From contig NZ_CBQZ010000001.1 of NCBI RefSeq assembly GCF_000689375.1, positions 372,001 through 436,000 of the forward strand: a DNA stretch of 64,000 nt, given 5' to 3'. Below are positions 1-9,526 of this stretch, piece after piece. Below the pieces are notes generated by a model. The model was not told the origin of the DNA and did no database searches. It saw nothing but the letters and a program-made list of their open reading frames with translations. A program made the position numbers and the translations under genes. The DNA is from Cardinium endosymbiont cBtQ1 of Bemisia tabaci. GTDB lineage: Bacteria; Bacteroidota; Bacteroidia; Cytophagales; Amoebophilaceae. Position 1 is the first letter of the stretch. Every line of letters begins with the position of its first letter.

Positions 1-1
1 A

Positions 2-1450
2 GAAGAGGAAGAAAAGTATCTAAACAGTTTTTTTCGTATTGCTTCTTTTGGCTATTTAAAACTATTTCCTAGCAAGTTAGTCGCACCAGTTACATTATTG
101 CCATTGATACCAGAGCAATTTATAGCTTTTGGCATAGAAGATCTAAATGGTACAAATTTATCCATGCATATAGCCATTCGTGAAAATAGTTCAGATCAAG
201 AAACCCCAAAACCCAAATGGTTCTACTTATATGATAACATTTGGGAGCCATTTGAGGAAGCGATTGTTGTAGACGGCACCAATGGGCTATCCAAATCTGG
301 CATTATGATCTTTGATTTATCTAAGTTGCCCAGCGATCTTAATAAAAATAATACCTGCATGAATCCAGGATTAACTTGGTTTAAAGCACAATTTATTAAT
401 GACATCGGCGCCTTACCCACTATAGTAGGCGTTTATATACAAGCCGCTGCTGTATCAAGGGTTATGGATAAAAATGGCGTTTTTTCTGCTCCAGTGCTAC
501 CCGAAAAAGCGATACAACAGCTCCAAAACCCTATAGAGGGTATTGAATTGGTCCTACAACCTTGTCAAACCTTTGGAGGAAGACAGTTTGAAAATCATCA
601 AGCTTTATATAGACGGGTCAGTGAGCGGTTAAGGCATAAAAATAGAGCCATATCGGTCTGGGATTATGAACGCATTATCCTTGAAAAATTTCCAGAAATT
701 TTCAGAGTAAAGTGTATCAACCATACCTCAAAAAGCAGGAATAATATGGTAAATCCTGGTCATATAACTATTGTAGTGATGGCTAAAACAGATCTTAGTG
801 TGGGTATGCCTATGATAAGTAGGCAGCTATTAGCTGAGATTAAGACATATATTCAAAGTGTAAGTGCTCCATTTATAAAGTGTGAAGTAGTAAACCCTAC
901 TTATGAGGATGTAAAGGTTAATGTTACGGTTAAATTTAAACCTGATTATGAAAAAGGATTGTTTTTAAACTTACTACATCAAGATTTATATAACTTTTTT
1001 TCTCCATGGGTATTGAACCCATCGGAAGATGTCCAATTGGGTGGCAGTATACCTACTTCTAAAATTATAGACTTCATTAATAACCGTTATTATGTAGAAG
1101 GCATAGGAAATTTTTCTATATTAAAGTATGCTGGTAAACCTCCAGACTTAAAGTTAGATAAGATAACAACCTATGATAGCCATTTATTTGCCAGCCATCC
1201 ATGGTCTGTCATGGTTTCTTCAAAAAAGCATAAAATAGCTGTTGTGGATACATTTGATACTGCTCTGAAATTGCGTCACGGTAGCATAGGTGATATGGCT
1301 ATTGCTGAAGACTTTATAGTAGGTCCATGGCAAGTGCCTAAAGAAGAAGAACCATTGCTATGTATAAATCAAGATAGCCCTATACCAAGCTTAGAAGAAT
1401 ACTCTTTAATCACTAAAAAATACATTAAAATCGATCATGGCCATCACTAG
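2..1450 (+). CDS. Baseplate J-like protein of a contractile injection system (5'-truncated by window edge)
   Basis: The frame is open from base 2 to the stop at 1448-1450, so about 480 residues are visible and the true start lies outside the window; the first start codon inside (TTG at 98) is not the real one. The middle of the protein (about 560-1150) holds the pattern of baseplate J/gp47 and Afp/PVC-type baseplate proteins: a segment 'RRVSERLRHKNRAISVWDYE', then 'FPEIFRVKC' and later 'LGGSIPTSKIIDFIN'. In this family the protein forms the wedge that links the tail tube and sheath to the spike. It overlaps the next gene by 14 bp, indicating translational coupling in a tail operon. In Amoebophilus and Cardinium such clusters encode Afp-like (T6SS subtype iv) injection machines; membership here is inferred from family resemblance only, since sheath and tube genes are outside the window. 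Confidence 0.8.
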   Translation, partial: EEEEKYLNSFFRIASFGYLKLFPSKLVAPVTLLPLIPEQFIAFGIEDLNGTNLSMHIAIRENSSDQETPKPKWFYLYDNIWEPFEEAIVVDGTNGLSKSGIMIFDLSKLPSDLNKNNTCMNPGLTWFKAQFINDIGALPTIVGVYIQAAAVSRVMDKNGVFSAPVLPEKAIQQLQNPIEGIELVLQPCQTFGGRQFENHQALYRRVSERLRHKNRAISVWDYERIILEKFPEIFRVKCINHTSKSRNNMVNPGHITIVVMAKTDLSVGMPMISRQLLAEIKTYIQSVSAPFIKCEVVNPTYEDVKVNVTVKFKPDYEKGLFLNLLHQDLYNFFSPWVLNPSEDVQLGGSIPTSKIIDFINNRYYVEGIGNFSILKYAGKPPDLKLDKITTYDSHLFASHPWSVMVSSKKHKIAVVDTFDTALKLRHGSIGDMAIAEDFIVGPWQVPKEEEPLLCINQDSPIPSLEEYSLITKKYIKIDHGHH

Positions 1451-2177
1451 TAGAGAAGAACTAAAGAAAAGCTTTGAAAAGGGATCTATTCCTACCCAAC
1501 GTGATTTTGAAGACTTGATAGATTCCATGTTCCATAAACAAGATGATAAAATTCTTTCTCAAGATTATGGCTTAAGTTTATCTCCTAAAGGTAGTTCCGC
1601 TAAGTTGATAACCTTTTTTAATAACTTAAATGATTTTAAGCCTACTTGGAGCATTGAACAATATCCTAAAAATACGCCAGCTTTTGGGTTTAATCTTGTT
1701 GATAAAGAAGGAGAGAGTAGATTCCTTGTCCAGTCTAATGGCCATGTTGGTATAGGCACCACCAATCCATTAGAAAAATTAACTGTAAATGGTAACGTCA
1801 GTATGCATGGGCGTAGGGGAGCATATGCTTCTGGTGAAGTCCCTGGAGATGGCACTTGGTATAATATTACACCTCCATTAAATGCATGCCATGCATTTGA
1901 AGTCATTGCTAAAATTGGTAAAAAAGGTCGTGGTTTATATGCTATGAGTCATGCTATAGCACTCAGTACATTTGGAGATTCTAGCAATAAAGTTAGTACC
2001 GTAAAGGCCTATTATGGAAGTTTTAGAAATAAAATTAAGTTTCGCTGGGCTGGAGATACTTTTAACTATACTTTACAAATGAAAACCCAACGTGATTATG
2101 GAGAAGATAGTATGATTAAGTATTATGTGACCAATTTGTGGTGGGAGGAAGAAGAATACGAAGCTGTGCACCAATAA
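1437..2177 (+). CDS. Fibre/adhesin-like protein following the baseplate gene
   Basis: A 246-residue protein starting with ATG inside the end of the baseplate gene (14-bp overlap). Residues about 97-116 carry the 'HVGIGTTNP..KLTVNGNV' motif typical of the shaft-to-head junction of Bacteroidota tail fibres and fibre-like adhesins, where a short beta-helical stalk precedes a C-terminal domain. The remaining 120 residues are rich in aromatic residues and glycine and probably form the terminal domain; the tail end is acidic (EEEEYE). The position directly after a baseplate protein supports a role in target recognition or attachment by the contractile machine. No enzymatic motif is visible. An effector role cannot be excluded. 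Confidence 0.6.
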   Translation: MAITSREELKKSFEKGSIPTQRDFEDLIDSMFHKQDDKILSQDYGLSLSPKGSSAKLITFFNNLNDFKPTWSIEQYPKNTPAFGFNLVDKEGESRFLVQSNGHVGIGTTNPLEKLTVNGNVSMHGRRGAYASGEVPGDGTWYNITPPLNACHAFEVIAKIGKKGRGLYAMSHAIALSTFGDSSNKVSTVKAYYGSFRNKIKFRWAGDTFNYTLQMKTQRDYGEDSMIKYYVTNLWWEEEEYEAVHQ

Positions 2178-2339
2178 TATTGGATCACTAGCCCTTTTAT
2201 GCAAGAACTTTTTTGATGCCTCAAAGGGTTGAAAGAATAAAGTATTATTTTTTAATCGAAGAAACGTAGAGATAATGAATAAATTTTCCTAAATTTGGGG
2301 CATAGTTTTATCCAATCAATCATACTATTTAATATACTT

Positions 2340-2597
2340 ATGAAAAAAGACATTCATCCGGAGTATAGGCCAGTTGTCTTTTTAGACACTTCTAGTGGTG
2401 CTAAGTTTATGACGCGTTCTACTATACATACATCAGAAACTATTGAGTGGGAAGATAAAAAAACATATCCTTTGTTTAAAGTAGAAGTTAGTTATGTTTC
2501 TCATCCCTTTTATACAGGTAAGAAAATTTTTGTAGATACAGCAGGTAGGATTGAGCGTTTCAATCAAAAGTACAAAAAGAAAAATGCTACTATTTAA
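2340..2597 (+). CDS. rpmE2: 50S ribosomal protein L31 type B
   Basis: An 85-residue protein starting [20 protein letters not shown]. It belongs to the zinc-independent (C-minus) L31 type B family: no cysteine is present, and the conserved 'HPFYTGK' and '[10 protein letters not shown]' segments near the C terminus are intact. The ATG at 2340 is chosen over an in-frame TTG at 2295 because the extra 15 upstream residues are hydrophobic and do not belong to the family. L31 sits on the central protuberance of the large subunit. It stands alone, 162 bp after the injection-system gene, so it probably has its own promoter. Length is normal for the family. Confidence 0.93.
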   Translation: MKKDIHPEYRPVVFLDTSSGAKFMTRSTIHTSETIEWEDKKTYPLFKVEVSYVSHPFYTGKKIFVDTAGRIERFNQKYKKKNATI

Positions 2598-2854
2598 TAG
2601 GTATTAAGCTTATTTAATGGTCGCAATTAAAGGGCCTCATTAGTGGTTGTGTCAAAGTTTTTTTTGATGTTTCCAGTTTTAGCCATATCTGTTAAATCAA
2701 TTTTTCGCATCATCTTTTTTATATCTGATTTTCAATAAAAAAGAAATACACTATACCTCTTATATGCATCATCTTATTATAGGTATATGCTGTTCCTAAA
2801 AAAGCGAATAGATTAGGTGTTCAAGTAGCAAGGGATTTAAATCTATTATTTGAT

Positions 2855-3982
2855 ATGCAATTTGCCAAGATACCTGACCACTATGCTTTTAAAAATGCTT
2901 TAATAAGAATGGTTGCTACAGATAAGGTGGCACATGCGCAGCTTTTTATAGGTCCTACTGGTTCTGCAAATCTTGCTTTAGCATTAGCCTTTGCTACTTA
3001 TTTAAATTGTAGTTCTTCCAAGGAAACAGATAGTTGTGGCAACTGTTTTTCATGTGCCAGCATGGGAAAATTGACCCATCCAGATTTGCAACTGGTTTTC
3101 CCCAAAAAAACTAGCAGTGCAATTTTAGAACCGAAATCAGATGGAAATTATCTAGAAATATTTCGTAATCTGGTTAAAAAAAATCCTTTTTTGACGTTGG
3201 AAGAGTGGGCTACTGCTATGCACTTCGATCGTAAACAATGTCAAATTAGTAAAAAAGAGGTTGGTAAAATTATCCAACAACTTAGCTTAAAACCTTTTAT
3301 GGGGCCATATAAAGTTGTCTGCATATGGCTACCAGAATATCTCCATCATACGGCAGCTAATGCACTATTAAAAACTTTAGAGGAGCCACCTCCATATACT
3401 GTTTTTTTATTGATTGGTTGCAATAGTGAAAAAATATTACCAACCATTAGATCACGTGCTCAACACCATGTTATTCCTCCTTTTTCAGAAGAAGCTATTG
3501 AGCAAATATTCCGCAATATCTATAGCGATTTAGATGGCCATCGATGTAAAGAAATAGCATTTCTGGCTCAAGGGAATCTGTCTAAAGCGTTTCAATTGTT
3601 CGAGCAAAATCTTGAGGAAAACTTTGACTATTTTAGTCAGTGGATACGTTGTTGCTATAGTGGTAATTTGATTAAATTAGTTGCCCAATCTGAAATATTT
3701 TATAAACTATCTATTGAAGCACAAAAGAATTTTTTTACCTACGCATTACAGATGAGTAGAGCTACCTTATTGGGTAAATTCAATGATCCACTTTTTCAAA
3801 TGGGGTTACCTGCTGAAACAACATTTATCAAGAAATTTGGTCTTAATGTGACCATAAACCAATTAAAAGAGATTATAACACAATTGATGCAGGCTTATTA
3901 TTATGTAGAACGAAATGGCAATGCAAAAATGGTTTATCTCCATATGTCCATTCAAATCACAAATGTTTTTGCCTCCGTTTAG
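2855..3982 (+). CDS. holB: DNA polymerase III clamp-loader subunit delta' (HolB/DnaX-like)
   Basis: A 375-residue AAA+ clamp-loader protein. The P-loop position reads GPTGSANL (residues 33-40), lacking the lysine needed for ATP hydrolysis, as expected for delta' rather than DnaX. A four-cysteine zinc module follows (Cys52, Cys61, Cys64, Cys67), then 'NALLKTLEEPPPYTVFLL', the most conserved stretch of the family, and 'TIRSRAQ' in place of the usual SRC. It helps to load the sliding clamp at primers. The reading frame is open for about 70 bp upstream of the ATG without an earlier ATG; that extension (…KANRLGVQVARDLNLLFD) could be part of the protein if a non-canonical start is used. The 257 bp upstream contain no recognisable gene. 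Confidence 0.87.
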   Translation: MQFAKIPDHYAFKNALIRMVATDKVAHAQLFIGPTGSANLALALAFATYLNCSSSKETDSCGNCFSCASMGKLTHPDLQLVFPKKTSSAILEPKSDGNYLEIFRNLVKKNPFLTLEEWATAMHFDRKQCQISKKEVGKIIQQLSLKPFMGPYKVVCIWLPEYLHHTAANALLKTLEEPPPYTVFLLIGCNSEKILPTIRSRAQHHVIPPFSEEAIEQIFRNIYSDLDGHRCKEIAFLAQGNLSKAFQLFEQNLEENFDYFSQWIRCCYSGNLIKLVAQSEIFYKLSIEAQKNFFTYALQMSRATLLGKFNDPLFQMGLPAETTFIKKFGLNVTINQLKEIITQLMQAYYYVERNGNAKMVYLHMSIQITNVFASV

Positions 3983-4305
3983 CTATTGGCTCTGAGCTCT
4001 GTCGCACGTCTATAGTTGATTGTGTATAGGCTTTACCTCGTCTTAAATTTTGGATATTATGCGGCCATTAATTTAGCAAAGTTGTCAAAAGTAGATACTT
4101 ATTTTTTAGCTGCGATAATGAACAAAATTCTTTAAAATAGGGGAATAAGCTAGAAGTAATACCAGAGATCTTTATTAAAGTTTTAAACCTAAGTCCCAAT
4201 TTAATGCTTTTTTTAAATAGACGCAATAAAACCTTAGAGTTAATTTTGGTATTTGTATATATGAAATGCCGTGGCTTCAAATTCTTGTTTTTATAACTTA
4301 GACCA
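3983..4305. other. Intergenic stretch between converging holB and gapA
   Basis: No supported gene. A 70-codon minus-strand frame (4068-4280) has no recognisable family, is rich in K, L and F as chance AT-rich frames are, and is left out. The start of the stretch (about 3985-4010) contains 'GGCTCTG..CTCTGTCGC', which resembles a phrase near 42993 (TTGGCTCTGTCGC) and may be a decayed mobile-element end. Confidence 0.4.
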
Positions 4306-5292
4306 TTAGAGCAATCGTATAATGTCTATCAACCGATGGACATAGCTTCCTTCGTTATCATACCAACTAATTACTTTTACCAATTTTCTATTAACGTAGG
4401 TTAACTTTCCATCAAAAACAGAAGAGTGGGTATTCCCTATTACATCTACAGAAACAATCGGATCTTCCGTATAGGCCAGTATATTTTTAAGTGGACCTTG
4501 GGCTGCTTCATACATGGTCTGATTTAAAGCTTCCTTAGTAGTCTCTTTTTTTAATAGTGCAGTAAAGTCTACTACTGAACCATTTGAAACAGGAACCCTC
4601 ATGGCAATTCCATCTAATTTGCCTGCTAAATGAGGCATTACCAGCCCTATTGCTTTGGCAGCTCCTGTAGAGGTAGGGATGATAGATAGTGGAGCTGCTC
4701 TTGCTCTTCTTAAATCATTATGCGGTGCATCTTGTAGCGACTGATCAGCTGTATAAGCATGAATGGTGTTAATGACCCCTTGTTCTATACTAAAATGATC
4801 ATCTAATACTTTGGCAACTGGTGCCAAACAATTGGTGGTACAGGAAGCATTAGATAAAATAACTGGTTTTGTTTTTAAAATATCATTATTTATACCCAGT
4901 ACAATAGTAGGAATGGATTGATCCTTAGCAGGTGCTGAGAGCACTACCTGTTTAGCACCTGCTGTCAAATGGCTGGTCGCCCCTTTTTTATCTAAAAAAT
5001 GACCAGTAGCTTCTATGACTACATCTACATCGAGTTTAGCCCAAGGCAATACAGATGGATCGGGGCAGGAATAGACCTGAATGTATTTGTTGCATATGGT
5101 GATGCTGGAAGCATCACATATAACCTCACCTTTGAAGGGGCCATAGTGGGAATCATATTTAAATAAATGGGCTAAAATTGTACTATTGGCTAGATCATTA
5201 ATTCCTACTACCGCTAAATCACTACAACCTAAAATCGTACGTAAAGCCAATCGACCAATACGGCCGAATCCATTAATCGCAATTTTTTTCAT
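4306..5292 (-). CDS. gapA: Glyceraldehyde-3-phosphate dehydrogenase
   Basis: A 328-residue type I GAPDH. The N terminus carries the Rossmann motif GFGRIGR (residues 8-14) and Asp33 in 'GINDLA', which indicates NAD preference. The catalytic cysteine is Cys151 in 'SNASCTTNC' and the partner histidine is His178 in 'HAYTADQ'. The enzyme converts glyceraldehyde-3-phosphate to 1,3-bisphosphoglycerate in the cytoplasm. It lies 12 bp downstream of a lipoprotein gene on the same strand and is probably co-transcribed with it. With enolase elsewhere in this window it shows that lower glycolysis is retained. Confidence 0.97.
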   Translation of the reverse strand: MKKIAINGFGRIGRLALRTILGCSDLAVVGINDLANSTILAHLFKYDSHYGPFKGEVICDASSITICNKYIQVYSCPDPSVLPWAKLDVDVVIEATGHFLDKKGATSHLTAGAKQVVLSAPAKDQSIPTIVLGINNDILKTKPVILSNASCTTNCLAPVAKVLDDHFSIEQGVINTIHAYTADQSLQDAPHNDLRRARAAPLSIIPTSTGAAKAIGLVMPHLAGKLDGIAMRVPVSNGSVVDFTALLKKETTKEALNQTMYEAAQGPLKNILAYTEDPIVSVDVIGNTHSSVFDGKLTYVNRKLVKVISWYDNEGSYVHRLIDIIRLL

Positions 5293-5304
5293 TATTAAAA
5301 TATA

Positions 5305-6411
5305 TTATTCTTGTAACAGTTCATCAAGTTTAGTCAATAGTTCCAATTGATGCTTTTGGGTTTTTCGAAATAAGCCAAATTTATCGAAAAGAGACAATGA
5401 AGAGGGTGTATTACACAACTTAATGGTGAGCTCTGGCCAACCTTTGTAGAGGTAAATGATGGTACTTAAGAGTTCAATCCGTTCTTTTTTATTAAATCCG
5501 CTATAGTACACAGATAAAAAGTTACTAATACTATCCGGGTCTACTTTATCGAAAAGATCTTTTAATGAATTTTGATCTGACTGAGGAAATTCGATAATTG
5601 AGAATAAAAATTGCCTTCTTTCTTCACCTTCTAATGATAGTTTAGGGCCCCAACCATCTGCTGGTACCGCCTCTTTATCTTTTTTGGATTGTGCTTGCTC
5701 CTTTTGTTTAATTAACGCATCCAGATCATGGTTCACTATACCGTCTTTTTGACTATTGCAGTGAATAGATTTTAGAATCTCTTGTCGGGCATCATCTTTT
5801 ATTTTGGATAATATTGCTTTGTTATCATCACTTAATTGCTGAAATGGATTAGGCAGGGTGGATGTAATCAGTTGGTTGATCTCTTCTGGTTTAGTAGCAT
5901 TGAGAATTTTATTTTTTAACGCAATAGCTTCTTCGTTTGATACGATCTCAAGCAAGTCAATATAGTGTTGTTCACCAGAGCTACGATTAATCTGATCCAA
6001 CAGCTTTTTGTTTTGCTTGATAAGCTTTGTTTGTGCATCTAGGTCAGCTTGATGAAAATATGCTTGAAATGAAGGTCTTTCAGATTTGGGTAAAAGTTTT
6101 AGTAATCTATTATAGATTGTTTGATTTTCAATACTTATATCTATAAATTTTTCTAAAGCATCTGGCGTTTTAATGTTACGAATGGCTTCTTCTATTTTTT
6201 TCTTTCCCGTATCATCATTTATGCTAACTAGTTTTAGGTACTTTGTTTTCCCATCTTCAGACAACGTACCCAAAATTGTGTTTCGTTTAGGTATAAGATC
6301 CATTCGCACACGATTACAACTGAAGAAGCCAAAACAGGCCGCAAATATAGCATAAAATAAAAAATAATGTAAGAAAAATGGGTTGATTTTTCGGGCGCTT
6401 CTATTTAACAT
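5305..6411 (-). CDS. Hypothetical lipoprotein, mostly helical
   Basis: A 368-residue protein that I do not recognise. The N terminus has a hydrophobic signal segment (residues 12-30) ending in 'GFFSC', a plausible lipobox with Cys32 as the lipid-modified residue. The mature part is hydrophilic, rich in Lys, Asp, Glu and Leu and predicted by eye to be almost entirely alpha-helical, with a charged Gln/Lys stretch around residues 230-250. No catalytic motif, repeat family or transmembrane segment beyond the signal is visible. The gene lies 12 bp upstream of gapA, which probably reflects compact transcription rather than a linked function. Outer-membrane or periplasmic location is inferred from the lipobox. 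Confidence 0.6.
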   Translation of the reverse strand: MLNRSARKINPFFLHYFLFYAIFAACFGFFSCNRVRMDLIPKRNTILGTLSEDGKTKYLKLVSINDDTGKKKIEEAIRNIKTPDALEKFIDISIENQTIYNRLLKLLPKSERPSFQAYFHQADLDAQTKLIKQNKKLLDQINRSSGEQHYIDLLEIVSNEEAIALKNKILNATKPEEINQLITSTLPNPFQQLSDDNKAILSKIKDDARQEILKSIHCNSQKDGIVNHDLDALIKQKEQAQSKKDKEAVPADGWGPKLSLEGEERRQFLFSIIEFPQSDQNSLKDLFDKVDPDSISNFLSVYYSGFNKKERIELLSTIIYLYKGWPELTIKLCNTPSSLSLFDKFGLFRKTQKHQLELLTKLDELLQE

Positions 6412-6579
6412 ATGACCGCTGTGAATAATGTAGTAATTTTAAAAATGATCTAGTGTCATAAAGAACATATCTACAATAGTAGATAAAGTATAGCTCTAAT
6501 AGTTGCAACCACCCTTCAATCTTACGAAAAAAATATATAAGTTGGAACTATTGACCTCAATCTAGGATGGATTTCTTGC

Positions 6580-7172
6580 ATAGAGTGGACAGAAAAAACT
6601 GGACAAGAAATGAGTTAAAATGTTTCCTATTTTAGTAGCTTTATTTTTTCATAATGGATTTTATCAAATGGGAAGAAAAAAGGTCAGAAAATTTAGTTCA
6701 GTAGAGAAGACTAAAATAGTCTTAGATTTATTGAAAGAGGAATTAACGTTAATAGAGTTATCATCCAAGTATGGAGTAACAACCAAAACACTTCAAAATT
6801 GGAAACATCAGTTTAGCGATCAAAGAAGTCAATATACCATTCATAATCACATACAATTGTTAAAAAATTATGGTGTTAAAATATCAATGAATGGAAAAGG
6901 TAGAAGTATTGATAATGTACTGATAGAACGTTTTTTTAGAACAATAAAATATAATTGCTTGTTTATAAACGATTTTAAAAATATTAAAGAAATTAAACAG
7001 GGCATTAAAGATTACATGCATAAATACAATTACAACAGATTTCATTCCAGCATTAAATATCAGAAACCTATGAATGTATATCCTACAGATTTAAAAAATC
7101 AATACCCTAAAGGCGGAATAATACGGAAACAAAGTCTATAATTTCTTCCCCGTTTTTTTCGGTCCACTATAG
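6580..7172 (+). mobile_element. Internally deleted IS3-type insertion sequence
   Basis: The ends form imperfect inverted repeats: 'TAGAGTGGACAGAAAAAACTGG' type at about 6581 and its inverse 'CCGTTTTTTTCGGTCCACTA' at about 7151-7170. Between them lies a single frame in which an IS3 OrfA-type helix-turn-helix region is joined to the last third of the OrfB integrase. About 593 bp remain, against about 1.2-1.3 kb for an intact member, so the centre is lost. The right end stops about 10 bp before the PBP1A start codon. No clear target duplication is visible. Confidence 0.75.
6668..7141 (+). pseudogene. IS3-type transposase, in-frame internal deletion joining HTH to C-terminal catalytic part
   Basis: From the ATG at 6668 (MGRKKVRKFSSVEK) the first 50 residues form an OrfA-type helix-turn-helix ('LIELSSKYGVTTKTLQNWKHQF'). 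It then jumps directly to 'SDQRSQYT', the second-aspartate motif of the DDE integrase, and on to 'DNVLIERFFRTIKYN', which carries the catalytic glutamate, and 'YNRFHSSIKYQKPM', the usual C-terminal end. The first catalytic aspartate and about 150 residues around it are absent, so the protein cannot catalyse transposition. The frame is nevertheless open for 157 codons. A 16-codon upstream extension to an ATG at 6620 is less likely because it is hydrophobic and not part of the family. Confidence 0.8.
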
Positions 7173-7182
7173 ATTATAACAT

Positions 7183-9486
7183 ATGGAAAAAATAATACGC
7201 ATACTCTGGAAATGTTTTGCAGCAGCAATTATAGGTATTCCTACTTATCTTTTTTCTGTTCAAGTTGATTTTTACCATTTATATGGTAGCATGCCCTCAA
7301 CAGAATTATTAGAAAACCCACAAAGCGAATTGGCTTCTGAACTCTATGCTGCAGATGGCGTTTTACTCGGAAAGTATTTTAGAAACAACAGGAGCTCTGT
7401 AAATTATGAAGCAATTTCTCCCAATATGATTCATGCGCTTATCGCCTCAGAGGACTACCGTTTTGAAAAACATGCTGGTATAGATTTAAGGGGCTTATTA
7501 CGTGCCTTTTTTCTTTCGATTTTATTACAACGAAATAAAGGAGGGGGAAGCACGCTTACCCAACAGTTGGCTAAAAACCTCTTTAATATTAGAAAAGAAA
7601 CAAACTATCGAGGCAAATGTTCGCATATTCCTTTCCTTAGTAAACTGATCCTTAAAACAAAGGAATGGATCTTAGCGGTTCAACTAGAACGTGCCTATAC
7701 CAAGCAAGAACTTATAGCCATGTATCTGAATACAGTTACTTTTGGGAGTAATACATATGGTATTAAAGTAGCCGCACGCACATTCTTTAACAAAACACCG
7801 GCCGAATTACGTATAGAAGAGGCTGCGCTATTGGTAGGACTATTACGTGCACCTACTCGATACAGTCCTATCAAAAATCCTGAAAAAGCCAACCATATTA
7901 GAAACGTAGTATTAGGTCAAATGGTCAAGTATGGATTTTTAAAAAAATCTGATTATGACCTTATTTCAGAAATACCTACCGAGTTACACTATCAAGAAGA
8001 AAATTATGAAAAAGGCATAGCACCCTATTTTAGGGCAGTAGTACGTGATTTCCTATTAAAATGGACGCAAGAAAATGGATATGATCTTTTTTCAGATGGA
8101 CTGCGCATCTATACAACCATTCATAGTCGGATGCAAGTGCACGCAGAAACTGCTGTAAAAGAACATATGGCGCTGTTACAAGCTAAATTTGATGACCACT
8201 GGAAAGATCAAAATCCATGGATTCATGAAAATGGGAATGAAATAGCAGACTATATTGAAAAAGAAATACAAAAAACACCTTTTTGCCAAAGGTTACATAA
8301 AGAGTATGGAACAGATACCGAATCAATTCATAGGGTGTTGCATACACCTGTACCCACTCTATTATTTTCCTGGAATGGGCCTATTCAAAAAATGATCACC
8401 CCTATAGAAGCCTTTAAACATCATCGAAGAATATTACAGGCTGGATGTATGGCCATGGATCCTTATACAGGCCATATTAAAGCCTGGGTAGGTGGCATTG
8501 ATTACAAATATTTTCAGTACGATCATGTAAAACAGAGCAAACGACAAACTGGTTCAACTTTTAAGCCTATTGTCTATACAGTAGCATTAGATAATGGTTT
8601 CTTGCCTACAGATCTGGTAACAGATCTACCCGTTACGTTCTTACAACCCAACGGTGAAATGTGGACACCACAAAATGCCTGGAAAAGCTATTCTGGTAAG
8701 CCCTACACTTTGCGTTATGCTATGGCTAAATCCTACAATTCTATCACAGCTTATTTGATTAAACAACTTGGCCCCCAACGAGTTGTAGACTGTGCCAACC
8801 GGATGGGTATCAAAGGGCCTTTAGATCCGGTTCCTGCTATTTGTCTGGGTTGTAGTGATGCCTCGATTTATGAAATGGTAGGTGCATATAGTACTTTTTT
8901 GAATGAAGGGGTTTGGACAGAACCTTTCTTTATTACTCATATTGAAGATAAGCATGGTAATATATTACAAACCTTTACTCCACAACATCGCGAAGCGATT
9001 CATAAAGATACCGCTGATCTTATGACTTATATGCTGCAAGGCGCGCTGGATGAAGGCGCTTTAAATAGTGTATCTATTGCCCTAAGAGAAGAGAACGATA
9101 TCGCAGGGAAATCAGGTACCACCTCTAATCATTCTGATGGTTGGTTTATAGGGTTAACCCAAAATCTTTGTACGGGGGTTTGGGTAGGCGGAGAAGACCG
9201 CTGTATTCACTTTAGAGATTTTAAGCTAGGAAATGGCAGTGCAACCGCTCGCCCTATATGGGAAAAGTTCATTATGAAATTATATAACGATCCTTATCTA
9301 AATCTAACTTATAGAAAGGGACCTTTGATTACAAACAGAATTTTTTCTGAAAAGGTAAAAAATATTATTCAAGGTAAGTCTAAGAATCACTTGGGTATAT
9401 CTGGCTATAGATCTAATGATCCGTCGACTAATCTAGCTAATAAACAGAAAACAGCTATAGTACTAGACGTAGATAAAATACTTTAA
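7183..9486 (+). CDS. mrcA: Penicillin-binding protein 1A (bifunctional peptidoglycan synthase)
   Basis: A 767-residue class A PBP. A single N-terminal membrane anchor (residues 8-26) is followed by the glycosyltransferase domain with catalytic Glu90 in 'SEDYRFEKH', the 'GGSTLTQQLAKNL' motif (121-133) and 'FFNKTPAELRIEEAALL'. The transpeptidase domain has the nucleophile Ser458 in STFK, S517-Y-N519 and K643-SGT. It polymerises lipid II into glycan strands and crosslinks them in the periplasm. Length is normal for Bacteroidota. The start codon lies only about 10 bp after the end of an IS3-type relic, so its native promoter and leader are displaced. Together with ddl and the MltD-like protein it indicates that a peptidoglycan layer is still made. 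Confidence 0.95.
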   Translation: MEKIIRILWKCFAAAIIGIPTYLFSVQVDFYHLYGSMPSTELLENPQSELASELYAADGVLLGKYFRNNRSSVNYEAISPNMIHALIASEDYRFEKHAGIDLRGLLRAFFLSILLQRNKGGGSTLTQQLAKNLFNIRKETNYRGKCSHIPFLSKLILKTKEWILAVQLERAYTKQELIAMYLNTVTFGSNTYGIKVAARTFFNKTPAELRIEEAALLVGLLRAPTRYSPIKNPEKANHIRNVVLGQMVKYGFLKKSDYDLISEIPTELHYQEENYEKGIAPYFRAVVRDFLLKWTQENGYDLFSDGLRIYTTIHSRMQVHAETAVKEHMALLQAKFDDHWKDQNPWIHENGNEIADYIEKEIQKTPFCQRLHKEYGTDTESIHRVLHTPVPTLLFSWNGPIQKMITPIEAFKHHRRILQAGCMAMDPYTGHIKAWVGGIDYKYFQYDHVKQSKRQTGSTFKPIVYTVALDNGFLPTDLVTDLPVTFLQPNGEMWTPQNAWKSYSGKPYTLRYAMAKSYNSITAYLIKQLGPQRVVDCANRMGIKGPLDPVPAICLGCSDASIYEMVGAYSTFLNEGVWTEPFFITHIEDKHGNILQTFTPQHREAIHKDTADLMTYMLQGALDEGALNSVSIALREENDIAGKSGTTSNHSDGWFIGLTQNLCTGVWVGGEDRCIHFRDFKLGNGSATARPIWEKFIMKLYNDPYLNLTYRKGPLITNRIFSEKVKNIIQGKSKNHLGISGYRSNDPSTNLANKQKTAIVLDVDKIL

Positions 9487-9526
9487 AAATTATATAGATC
9501 GGGAAAAAAGCTATAAAAAATAATTA

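Noticed and set aside
4068-4280. 70-codon minus-strand frame after holB
   Set aside because: No family resemblance, no ribosome site, and composition of chance AT-rich frames.
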